Notes under the pieces: generated by a model
Seen by the model: only the letters and a program-made list of their open reading frames with translations
Told to the model about the DNA's origin: nothing
Database searches by the model: none
Assembly (NCBI GenBank): GCA_946481065.1
Contig: CAMLMA010000094.1
Coordinates: forward strand, 1-6,836
Direction: 5' to 3'
DNA length: 6,836 nt
From: an uncultured Nitrosomonadales bacterium
Lineage (GTDB): Bacteria > Pseudomonadota > Gammaproteobacteria > Burkholderiales > Methylophilaceae
Made by a program: the position numbers and the translations under genes
Shown: positions 1 to 5,494 of the stretch, in pieces
How positions within the stretch are numbered: the first letter of the stretch is position 1
How the letters are laid out: the number at the start of each line of letters is the position of its first letter

Positions 1-493
1 CCACGGCCAGTTCTTCCGACACCATGAGCAATACGTCCGGCACGCCCAGCGCATCCGGCTTTTGCGTGTCGGCCAGGCGTCGCTCGATGTAGCGCACGGT
101 CTCATAGCCGAAGTAGCCTGCCAGGCCGCCGGTGAAGCGTGGCAAGCCTGCCTGTGCTGGCGGCGTCTTGAACCGCCGCTGGTACGCCTGGACGAAATCC
201 AGTGGGTTGGTGTCGGCCTCAGACTCGACGACTGTACCCTCACGGATGACTTGCACGTGCCGGCCTCGCGCTTCGATGCGCGTCCTGGCCGGTAAACCGA
301 TGATGGAATATCGCCCGAAACGCTCCCCGCCCTGCACCGATTCCAGCAGATAGGAATAAGGTCGGTTGGCGAGCTTGAGGTAAAGCGAGAGTGGCGTGTC
401 GAGGTCGGCGAAGGTTTCGACGACGAGCGGAATACGATTGTAGCCGTCGCGCGCGAGGCTATCGAAATCCTGTTGGTTGATCGTTTGCAGCAT
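1..493 (-). CDS. trpE: Anthranilate synthase component I, N-terminal part (partial)
   Basis: The enzyme makes anthranilate from chorismate with ammonia or glutamine (with TrpG), the first committed step of tryptophan synthesis in the cytosol. About 164 codons are visible; the gene runs off the left edge, so the chorismate-binding catalytic domain is outside the window. The visible part is the regulatory N-terminal domain: it begins [10 protein letters not shown], has LLES at residues 49-52 (the motif that binds feedback-inhibiting Trp in the family), then [11 protein letters not shown] at about 56-66, and the [10 protein letters not shown] segment at about 122-131 that is typical of TrpE. The ATG at 493-491 is preceded by AGGGA about seven bases upstream. 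The gene lies downstream of rpe on the same strand and behind a Trp-codon leader ORF with strong secondary structure (see 498-596), so end-product control by both allostery and leader-ribosome sensing is likely. Identity is secure; the downstream trp genes are not visible. Confidence 0.95.
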   Translation of the reverse strand, partial: MLQTINQQDFDSLARDGYNRIPLVVETFADLDTPLSLYLKLANRPYSYLLESVQGGERFGRYSIIGLPARTRIEARGRHVQVIREGTVVESEADTNPLDFVQAYQRRFKTPPAQAGLPRFTGGLAGYFGYETVRYIERRLADTQKPDALGVPDVLLMVSEELAV

Positions 494-497
494 GAGA

Positions 498-596
498 ATT
501 CCCTAAAGTCGATGGTTGGCGATACCCGGCGATGCCGGGCCTGTGGCTAAACTAGAGCCACCATCGCCAACTGTTGCGACTGATCGGGGAATCCAT
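498..596 (-). promoter_or_regulatory. trpE leader / attenuator-like RNA with nested inverted repeats
   Basis: In the minus-strand transcript, GUUGGCGAU (571-563, covering Trp codon 10 and the first base of codon 12) can pair perfectly with AUCGCCAAC (523-515). Inside this outer helix two further hairpins fit: GUGGCU (561-556) with AGCCAC (548-543) around a 7-base loop, and CCCGGC (539-534) with GCCGGG (530-525) around a 3-base loop. Together they give a compact three-way junction. Competing pairings exist: GGCGAU of the Trp-codon arm also matches the AUCGCC copy at 533-528, and CGAUGGU (566-560) matches ACCAUCG (516-510). GGGAAU (503-498), which includes the trpE Shine-Dalgarno, can pair with AUUCCC (592-587) in leader codons 2-4. 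No uridine run follows any hairpin, so a classical intrinsic terminator is not visible. Ribosome-sensed regulation of trpE is a strong inference; the exact mechanism is not resolved. Confidence 0.7.
552..596 (-). CDS. trpL: trp operon leader peptide (14 codons, three Trp)
   Basis: This short ORF reads MDSPISRNSWRWWL and stops at TAG (554-552). Three of its last five codons are UGG: codon 10 (569-567), codon 12 (563-561) and codon 13 (560-558). It lies between rpe and trpE, starts 10 bases after the rpe stop and ends 58 bases before the trpE start. In known Trp leaders the peptide itself has no function; ribosome stalling at its Trp codons senses charged tRNA-Trp and changes the fold of the downstream RNA. 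Here the Trp codons lie inside one arm of an inverted repeat, as that model requires. The Shine-Dalgarno is poor: the nearest AGG is only one base from the ATG, so initiation may depend on coupling to rpe termination. The frame is also open upstream through rpe (to 869), so the start at 596 is chosen from position and length. It is not a shadow of a real gene, because it extends past the rpe end into non-coding leader. Confidence 0.85.
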   Translation of the reverse strand: MDSPISRNSWRWWL

Positions 597-606
597 GCCT
601 GCGGGC

Positions 607-1305
607 TTAAACGGTCGCCAAGGCAGCGCGCATCTCGGCGACGACGCTGTTGTAGCGATTGGGGTCGTTGTCGTTACCCTTGCCGAAGATGGCGGAGCCG
701 GCGACAAAGGTATCGGCACCTGCGCGAGCGATCTCGGCGATGTTCTGCGGATTGACGCCGCCGTCGATCTCAAGCCAGATCTCGCGACCGGTCTTCTCGG
801 TGTAAGCGTCGATCTTGGCACGGGCATGGCGCAACTTATCCAGCGTGCCCGGGATGAACTTCTGGCCACCGAAACCCGGGTTGACCGACATCAGCAGCAC
901 CATGTCGACCTTGTCCATGACGTAATCGAGGTAGTCGAGCGGCGTCGCCGGGTTGAACACCAGGCCGGACTTGCAGCCATGTTCACGCACCAGGGACAGG
1001 CTGCGGTCGATGTGGTCGGACGCTTCCGGGTGGAAAGTGATGATATTGGCACCGGCCTTGGCGAAATCCGGGATGATACGGTCGACCGGCTTCACCATCA
1101 GGTGTACGTCGATGATCGCATCGGTCACCGGACGGATCGCTTCACATACCAGTGGGCCGATGGTCAGGTTCGGAACGTAATGGTTGTCCATCACGTCAAA
1201 GTGGACGATATCGGTGCCGGAGGTGATGACATCGGTGATCTCCTGACCCAGCTTGGCGAAGTTGGCGGAGAGGATACTCGGGGCGATTCGGAATTGTTTA
1301 GCCAT
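607..1305 (-). CDS. rpe: Ribulose-phosphate 3-epimerase
   Basis: This cytosolic TIM-barrel enzyme interconverts D-ribulose 5-phosphate and D-xylulose 5-phosphate in the pentose phosphate pathway (and in the Calvin cycle where present). The 232-residue product matches the usual family length of about 220-230. Metal and catalytic residues are visible: H35 and D37 in [13 protein letters not shown]68 in DVHLMV, D181 in EIDGGV. The phosphate-binding parts SVNPGFGGQ (140-148) and VAGSAIFG (201-208) are also present. The frame is open to 1353, but the start at 1305 ([14 protein letters not shown]) matches the family N-terminus, and a -10-like box at 1346-1341 would lie within the longer version. No strong Shine-Dalgarno is seen. 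The gene is divergent from hemA. It is followed directly by trpL and trpE, with no gph (phosphoglycolate phosphatase) in between, although gph often sits there in related bacteria. Confidence 0.97.
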   Translation of the reverse strand: MAKQFRIAPSILSANFAKLGQEITDVITSGTDIVHFDVMDNHYVPNLTIGPLVCEAIRPVTDAIIDVHLMVKPVDRIIPDFAKAGANIITFHPEASDHIDRSLSLVREHGCKSGLVFNPATPLDYLDYVMDKVDMVLLMSVNPGFGGQKFIPGTLDKLRHARAKIDAYTEKTGREIWLEIDGGVNPQNIAEIARAGADTFVAGSAIFGKGNDNDPNRYNSVVAEMRAALATV

Positions 1306-1340
1306 GATGATTTGTTCTGCGTCAGCTACGAAAAGAGTGC

Positions 1341-1346
1341 ATTTTA
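1341..1346 (-). promoter_or_regulatory. Possible -10 box for rpe
   Basis: The minus strand reads TAAAAT here, one mismatch from the sigma-70 -10 consensus, about 35 bases before the rpe start codon. The expected -35 position holds only a T-rich stretch (opposite the A-run at 1363-1368), so the call rests on the -10 alone. Confidence 0.35.
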
Positions 1347-1380
1347 ACCGCAATCTGCCTGTAAAAAACAGTCTAGGCGA

Positions 1381-1411
1381 TTGAAATTGTTGCTTAAGCA
1401 GGGCCGATACA
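1381..1411 (+). promoter_or_regulatory. Possible hemA promoter containing a 10-bp palindrome
   Basis: TTGAAA at 1381-1386 resembles a -35 element, and GATACA at 1406-1411 is a poor -10 at a long 19-base spacing. Between them lies a perfect 10-bp palindrome, TGCTTAAGCA (1391-1400), which could be an operator half-site or chance. The hemA Shine-Dalgarno AGGA (1411-1414) overlaps the proposed -10, which argues against transcription starting from it and weakens the call. Confidence 0.2.
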
Positions 1412-1424
1412 GGAAAATTACGGG

Positions 1425-2672
1425 ATGCATCTATTCACTGTCGGCGTGAACCACACGACCGCACCGCTTTCCATCCGTGAGCATGTCGCTTTTCAAAATG
1501 AACAGCTGGGACAAGCCTTGCGCGACCTCACGCAGCGCCACAAGGTGCAGGAAGCGGCTATCCTCTCGACCTGCAACCGCACCGAGCTCTACTGCAACAC
1601 CGAAGACCCGCAGGCCGCGCTCGACTGGCTGGCCCACTATCACCACCTGAACCCGCAGAACATCCAGCCATATACCTATCTCTATCCGCACAAGGATGCC
1701 GTCAAGCATGCCTTCCGTGTCGCTTCCGGGCTGGATTCGATGGTACTCGGCGAGCCGCAGATCCTGGGCCAGATGAAGCAGGCTGTGCGTATCGCCGAAC
1801 ATGCAGGGACATTGGGAACGCTATTACACAAGCTGTTCCAGCGTACCTTCGCCGTCGCCAAGGAAGTGCGCACCAGCACCGATATCGGCGCCAGCTCACT
1901 GTCGATGGCGGCCGCCTCGGTCAAGCTGGCGCAGAAGATCTTCGGCAACCTGGCCGGTCAGCACGTGCTCTTCATCGGCGCCGGCGAGATGATCGAACTG
2001 TGTGCCGAACATTTCGCCGTGCAGAAGCCGGCGTCGATGACGGTCGCCAACCGCTCGCTGGAACGTGGCACCGAGCTCGCCGCGCGTTTCGAGGGCAAGG
2101 CCATGTTGCTGGCGGATCTGCCCGAGCGCCTGGCGGAGTTCGACATCGTCGTCACCTCCACCGCCAGCCAGCTGCCGATCGTCGGCCTGGGCATGGTGGA
2201 ACGCGCGATCAAGCACCGCAAGCACCGGCCCATGTTCATGGTCGACCTGGCTGTGCCGCGCGACATCGAACCGGAAGCGGCTGAACTGGACGACGTGTTC
2301 CTGTATACCGTGGACGATCTCGCGCAAGTCGTACAAGAGGGCTTGGGCAACCGCAAGGAAGCCGCTGCCGAGGCAGAAGCCATCATCGCCCTGCGCGTCG
2401 AGAACTTCATGCACTGGCTCAAGAACCGCGATGCCGTGCCGACCATCCGCGCCCTGCGCGACCAGGCCGAGCGCCTGCGCCGCAGCGAGCTGGAGAAAGC
2501 CCAGAAACTCCTCGCCAGGGGCGAAGACCCCACGGCCGTGCTCGAGGCACTGAGCAACGCGCTCACCAACAAACTGCTGCATGGCCCCAGCCACGCACTC
2601 AACAACCACGGCGCACAAGATCATGAACAGCTCGACGCCCTCATGCGCCAACTCTACCAGCTCGATCCATGA
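1425..2672 (+). CDS. hemA: Glutamyl-tRNA reductase
   Basis: The enzyme reduces glutamyl-tRNA(Glu) with NADPH to glutamate-1-semialdehyde, the first committed step of the C5 route to 5-aminolevulinate, haem and other tetrapyrroles; it works as a V-shaped dimer with HemL as partner. The 415-residue length is normal for the family. The N-terminal catalytic domain has [13 protein letters not shown] (7-19) and [10 protein letters not shown] with the catalytic thiol C50. [16 protein letters not shown] (101-116) is the conserved substrate-binding signature. The NADPH domain has VLFIGAGEM (181-189). A long helical spine and dimerisation domain fills about 315-415. The ATG at 1425 follows AGGA (1411-1414) at 10 bases and gives the family N-terminus. 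The gene heads a probable hemA-prfA-prmC operon, the order also found in enterobacteria, and is divergent from rpe. The family is often controlled by haem-dependent proteolysis, which cannot be judged from this sequence. Confidence 0.98.
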   Translation: MHLFTVGVNHTTAPLSIREHVAFQNEQLGQALRDLTQRHKVQEAAILSTCNRTELYCNTEDPQAALDWLAHYHHLNPQNIQPYTYLYPHKDAVKHAFRVASGLDSMVLGEPQILGQMKQAVRIAEHAGTLGTLLHKLFQRTFAVAKEVRTSTDIGASSLSMAAASVKLAQKIFGNLAGQHVLFIGAGEMIELCAEHFAVQKPASMTVANRSLERGTELAARFEGKAMLLADLPERLAEFDIVVTSTASQLPIVGLGMVERAIKHRKHRPMFMVDLAVPRDIEPEAAELDDVFLYTVDDLAQVVQEGLGNRKEAAAEAEAIIALRVENFMHWLKNRDAVPTIRALRDQAERLRRSELEKAQKLLARGEDPTAVLEALSNALTNKLLHGPSHALNNHGAQDHEQLDALMRQLYQLDP

Positions 2673-2703
2673 ACCCGATCCGCACGCATCGCGCGCCGAG
2701 CGG

Positions 2704-2775
2704 ATGAACACTGGCTACCACTTGACGCGTAACGCCGACCCCCTAGCCATCGCGCCTGAAAGAAATTTGAAATGA
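2704..2775 (+). CDS. Possible upstream ORF coupled to prfA (23 codons)
   Basis: The gap between hemA and prfA contains an ATG at 2704 followed by 23 sense codons (beginning [10 protein letters not shown]). Its TGA at 2773-2775 overlaps the prfA ATG at 2772-2774 in an ATGA arrangement, the layout used for translational coupling. There is no good Shine-Dalgarno: GAG at 2698-2700 is only three bases from the ATG. The peptide matches nothing recognisable. It may be a chance ORF in a 99-bp spacer; the overlap with the prfA start is the only reason to list it. Confidence 0.2.
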   Translation: MNTGYHLTRNADPLAIAPERNLK

Positions 2776-3851
2776 AACCCTCGATGTTGAAAAAGCTCGC
2801 CACCCTGAGCGAGCGCCTGGATGAACTCAACCGCCTGCTGAGCACGGAAGACGCCACGGCGAACATGGACAATTTTCGCAAGCTGACGCGCGAACATGCC
2901 GAGATCACGCCCATCGTCGAGCAATACCGTGCCTATGAACAATGCGCGGCGGACCTGCAGGAAGCGCAAGCCATGCTGGCCGATCCGGAGATGAAGGTTT
3001 TCGCGCAGGAAGAGATCGACAACGCAAAAGACAAGCAGGAAGCCATCGGCGTCGAGTTGCAGAAACTGCTGCTGCCCAAGGACCCCAATGACGAGCGCAA
3101 TATCTTCCTCGAGATCCGGGCCGGTACCGGCGGCGACGAATCCGCACTGTTCGCCGGCGATCTTTTCCGCATGTACTCCCGCTACGCCGAGCGCCAGCGC
3201 TGGAAGGTGGAAGTGGTCTCGGCCAACGAATCCGAGCTCGGCGGCTACAAGGAGATCATCGCCAAGATCGAGGGATTCGGCGCCTACTCCAAGCTGAAGT
3301 TCGAGTCCGGCGGACACCGTGTGCAGCGCGTACCGGATACCGAGACCCAGGGCCGCATCCACACCTCGGCCTGTACCGTGGCCGTATTGCCGGAAGCCGA
3401 CGAGGTCAGCGACGTCGTCATCAGCCCGGCCGATATCCGCATCGATACCTTCCGCGCCTCCGGGGCCGGCGGGCAGCACATCAACAAGACCGATTCCGCC
3501 GTGCGCATCACGCACTTCCCCACCGGCATCGTCGTCGAATGCCAGGATGGCCGCAGCCAGCACGCCAACAAGGCGCAGGCCATGCAGGTGCTGGCCGCAC
3601 GCATCAAGGCCAAGCAGGTCGACGAACAGCAATCCAAGATCGCCAGCGAACGCAAGTCGCTGATCGGCTCTGGCGACCGCTCTGAGCGCATCCGCACCTA
3701 CAATTATCCCCAGGGTCGCATCACCGACCACCGCATCAACCTCACGCTGTACAAGATCGACGCCATCACCGAGGGCGACATGGACGAGCTGATCAACGCG
3801 CTACTGGCCGAGCACCAGGCGGAATTGCTGGCGACGCTGGGCGAAGACTGA
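2772..3851 (+). CDS. prfA: Peptide chain release factor 1
   Basis: Release factor 1 recognises UAA and UAG in the ribosomal A site and triggers hydrolysis of peptidyl-tRNA. The 359-residue length is close to the usual 360. A helical N-terminal domain covers about 1-100. The stop-codon-recognising tripeptide is P188-D189-T190 within [19 protein letters not shown], so this is RF1 (PxT) and not RF2 (SPF). The catalytic GGQ is at 233-235 in [19 protein letters not shown], with Q235 as the residue methylated by PrmC. The start [15 protein letters not shown] matches the family N-terminus; the upstream GAAAG-type Shine-Dalgarno is weak. prmC begins four bases after the stop, so enzyme and substrate are almost certainly co-transcribed. 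The gene ends in UGA, which its own product does not read. Confidence 0.98.
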   Translation: MKPSMLKKLATLSERLDELNRLLSTEDATANMDNFRKLTREHAEITPIVEQYRAYEQCAADLQEAQAMLADPEMKVFAQEEIDNAKDKQEAIGVELQKLLLPKDPNDERNIFLEIRAGTGGDESALFAGDLFRMYSRYAERQRWKVEVVSANESELGGYKEIIAKIEGFGAYSKLKFESGGHRVQRVPDTETQGRIHTSACTVAVLPEADEVSDVVISPADIRIDTFRASGAGGQHINKTDSAVRITHFPTGIVVECQDGRSQHANKAQAMQVLAARIKAKQVDEQQSKIASERKSLIGSGDRSERIRTYNYPQGRITDHRINLTLYKIDAITEGDMDELINALLAEHQAELLATLGED

Positions 3852-3855
3852 GACC

Positions 3856-4755
3856 ATGCCGACCATCCGGACGCTGCTCGCGGATGCCAGGCAAGCCTTG
3901 CAACAGCGCGGCCTGCCTGCCGACGAAGCCCGGCTCGAAGCCCGCTTGCTGCTGCTACAACAACTACAGGTCGACCATGCCTGGCTGCTCGCACATGAGG
4001 GCGACAGCCTGCCCGCCGATTCCCATGCAGGGTTCCAGGCACTGCTGCAGCGCCGCTTGAGCGGCGAACCCATTGCCCATATCCTCGGCCAGCGAGAGTT
4101 CTACGGGCTTATGCTGAAAGTCACGCCGGACACGCTGATCCCACGGCCGGATACCGAAACCCTGGTCGAGGCAGCGTTAGCCAAGATACCGGACGTATCC
4201 TTCGTGGCCAGGCAGGGTTGCCCCGCCGAGAATCACGATGGCATTGCACCAGGATTCAAGGTACTCGACCTCGGCACCGGCACCGGCGCGATCGCACTGG
4301 CGATCGCCAGCCAGCGCCCGCACGCCGAAGTCCTGGCAGTCGACGCCTCGATCGCCGCGCTGGCCGTCGCCAGCGAAAACGCCCGTAGCCTGCATCTGCG
4401 CAATGTGCGCTTCCTGCAAAGCGACTGGTTTTCGGCCTTGCCCGATATCAGATTCGATCTCGTCGTCAGTAACCCGCCTTACATCGCGGACCAGGACCCG
4501 CATCTCAGTCAGGGCGACCTGCGCTTCGAGCCTCTTGACGCGCTGGCTTCTGGCACAGACGGCCTCGACGACCTGCGCCAGATCGTCGCCGGCGCCCCAC
4601 GACATCTCAACGCGGGCGGCTGGCTCATGCTGGAACATGGCTACGATCAGGCAAGCAGGGTCGGCGAGCTGTTGCAGCGCGCCGGATTTTCGGCACTCGG
4701 GCAGGCGCGTGACCTGGCAGGTATCGTCCGCGTCAGCTACGGCCAGCTGACCTAG
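3856..4755 (+). CDS. prmC: Release factor glutamine N5-methyltransferase (HemK/PrmC)
   Basis: The enzyme uses S-adenosylmethionine to methylate the glutamine of the GGQ motif of RF1 and RF2, which speeds peptide release. An N-terminal helical bundle that holds the release factor covers about 1-85 and ends in GEPIAHILGQREFYG (70-84). The Rossmann methyltransferase domain then has PRPDTETLVE (96-105), the SAM-binding LDLGTGTGAIAL (137-148), AVDASIAAL (161-169) and the catalytic NPPY (206-209) in VVSNPPYIADQDPHL. The length of 299 exceeds the roughly 277 of the E. coli protein, because about 20 polar residues (about 114-134, around VARQGCPAENHDG) lie between the DTETLVE helix and the SAM motif. 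All catalytic motifs are intact, so it should be active. It starts four bases after prfA, with no clear Shine-Dalgarno beyond a nearby GAG, which suggests translational coupling. It stops in UAG, a codon read only by RF1. Confidence 0.96.
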   Translation: MPTIRTLLADARQALQQRGLPADEARLEARLLLLQQLQVDHAWLLAHEGDSLPADSHAGFQALLQRRLSGEPIAHILGQREFYGLMLKVTPDTLIPRPDTETLVEAALAKIPDVSFVARQGCPAENHDGIAPGFKVLDLGTGTGAIALAIASQRPHAEVLAVDASIAALAVASENARSLHLRNVRFLQSDWFSALPDIRFDLVVSNPPYIADQDPHLSQGDLRFEPLDALASGTDGLDDLRQIVAGAPRHLNAGGWLMLEHGYDQASRVGELLQRAGFSALGQARDLAGIVRVSYGQLT

Positions 4756-4760
4756 CTGGC
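4742..4760 (+). terminator. Hairpin spanning the prmC stop codon
   Basis: GCCAGCT (4742-4748) and AGCTGGC (4754-4760) form a perfect 7-bp stem around the 5-base loop GACCT; the UAG stop (4753-4755) starts in the loop and enters the 3' arm. It sits at the end of the hemA-prfA-prmC cluster, before a convergent gene, where a terminator is expected. No uridine run follows on either strand, so it is not a standard intrinsic terminator; it may act in mRNA 3'-end protection or with Rho. Confidence 0.4.
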
Positions 4761-4813
4761 ATCAAAGGAATAACCGGGTAACGACGGCGAGAGAACGGGA
4801 CGCAGCGGCGCGC

Positions 4814-5377
4814 TCAGTGCAGCCGACGACGTCCTGGCGGGCTCGGCATGGTGATGGGGAGATCGTCGCTACCATGCGGCGCCTGGCTGGCAGACAACAT
4901 GTTGGCAGGGGCACGGAACAGACGATCGACCAGGGTCAACACTTCGTTCACCGCCTGCGGATTGAACTGTCGGGCCAGCAGATCCTCGATATCGGCGAGC
5001 ATTTCGCGCCGCTGCGCCTCAAGGATCGCCGCCGGCGTGGGGCCGACGAACAGCAGCTGGAATTCATCGCGGCCGTCTTCGTGATACGTGCTGATCTCGA
5101 TCGGCGCGGCATTCTCGACCAGCGGCCCCAGCGCATGCATGGCAGCCTCCAGTGTCCCGACGAAATGCGGCCCTGCCTCCAGCGTGCAGCAGATATCGAG
5201 CGTCCAGTTCCGGTCATCGAAGTGGAATCCAGGCTGGTCCGGCTCCAGGCTTTTTATCGCGTTCAGCTGATCGAGTTCGAGATCATCGAGCAGTGGGCGC
5301 AACGCATGTTCCACCTGCCGCCGGCTGACGCCTTCCACCAGTTCCAGATAGCCATGCACATGGATTTCAGTGCGCAC
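4814..5377 (-). CDS. Conserved-looking protein of unknown function (about 187 aa)
   Basis: I do not recognise the family. With the GTG start at 5377 the product is about 187 residues, acidic through the middle, with no signal peptide or membrane helix. It begins RTEIHVHGYLEL, includes a DDLELDQLN stretch (31-39), WTLDICCTLEAGPHF (58-72), PIEISTYHEDGRDEFQLLFVG (92-112) and a helical segment (about 115-155), then a low-complexity tail rich in S, P and R. The alternating beta and helix pattern suggests a small alpha/beta cytosolic protein. The frame allows an ATG at 5407, but that ATG is the end of a TATAAT box (5411-5406), whereas GAAGGA (5388-5383) sits five bases before the GTG, so the GTG is preferred. 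The gene is convergent with prmC and follows the EamA permease gene on the same strand with its own apparent promoter, so it is probably a separate unit. The clean long frame and good initiation signals make it a real gene. Confidence 0.75.
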   Translation of the reverse strand: MRTEIHVHGYLELVEGVSRRQVEHALRPLLDDLELDQLNAIKSLEPDQPGFHFDDRNWTLDICCTLEAGPHFVGTLEAAMHALGPLVENAAPIEISTYHEDGRDEFQLLFVGPTPAAILEAQRREMLADIEDLLARQFNPQAVNEVLTLVDRLFRAPANMLSASQAPHGSDDLPITMPSPPGRRRLH

Positions 5378-5405
5378 AAGATTCCTTCGTTGAGATGAGG
5401 CGCTC

Positions 5406-5411
5406 ATTATA
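5406..5411 (-). promoter_or_regulatory. Consensus -10 box for the unknown gene
   Basis: The minus strand reads TATAAT, a perfect sigma-70 -10, about 28 bases before the proposed GTG start. Transcription would begin near 5399, leaving a leader of about 20 bases that contains the GAAGGA Shine-Dalgarno. No convincing -35 hexamer is found at 16-18 bases upstream, so an activator may be needed. The same bases include the alternative ATG at 5407. Confidence 0.5.
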
Positions 5412-5494
5412 ACCGAGTGCCCAGCGACGCCTTACGCTGCCGCATGGATCGAGACCGTGCGTTGCGGAAGCGTCGTATATCCCCTAGAACGATA

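Noticed and set aside
525..539. CCCGGC-GAT-GCCGGG hairpin as a stand-alone intrinsic terminator for rpe
   Set aside because: No uridine run follows on the minus strand and the hairpin is nested within the larger trpE leader fold, so it is treated as part of that leader.
574..1347. Long plus-strand frame opposite rpe
   Set aside because: It mirrors a well-supported rpe with all catalytic residues; its translation shows no family motif and long antisense frames are common at this G+C.
1359..1371. CTGT-N5-ACAG dyad in the rpe-hemA spacer, resembling a LexA box
   Set aside because: The spacing is too short: a LexA site needs CTG-N10-CAG, and here it is CTG-N7-CAG. It is more simply an A-run with flanking chance symmetry.
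1896..2711. Long minus-strand frames opposite hemA
   Set aside because: Shadow of hemA, whose full set of motifs and length are normal; no initiation signals or recognisable protein on the other strand.
2715..3731. 338-codon minus-strand frame opposite prfA
   Set aside because: Antisense shadow made by codon bias of prfA; composition is rich in D, G, L and A without recognisable domains.
4817..5398. Plus-strand frame opposite the unknown gene
   Set aside because: The minus-strand frame has a promoter -10, a Shine-Dalgarno and a more protein-like composition; the plus-strand frame has none of these and would overlap it fully.
5408..5494. Possible terminator after the EamA permease gene
   Set aside because: Only a 4-bp CCCT/AGGG pairing around a long loop was found, with no U-run; too weak to call.
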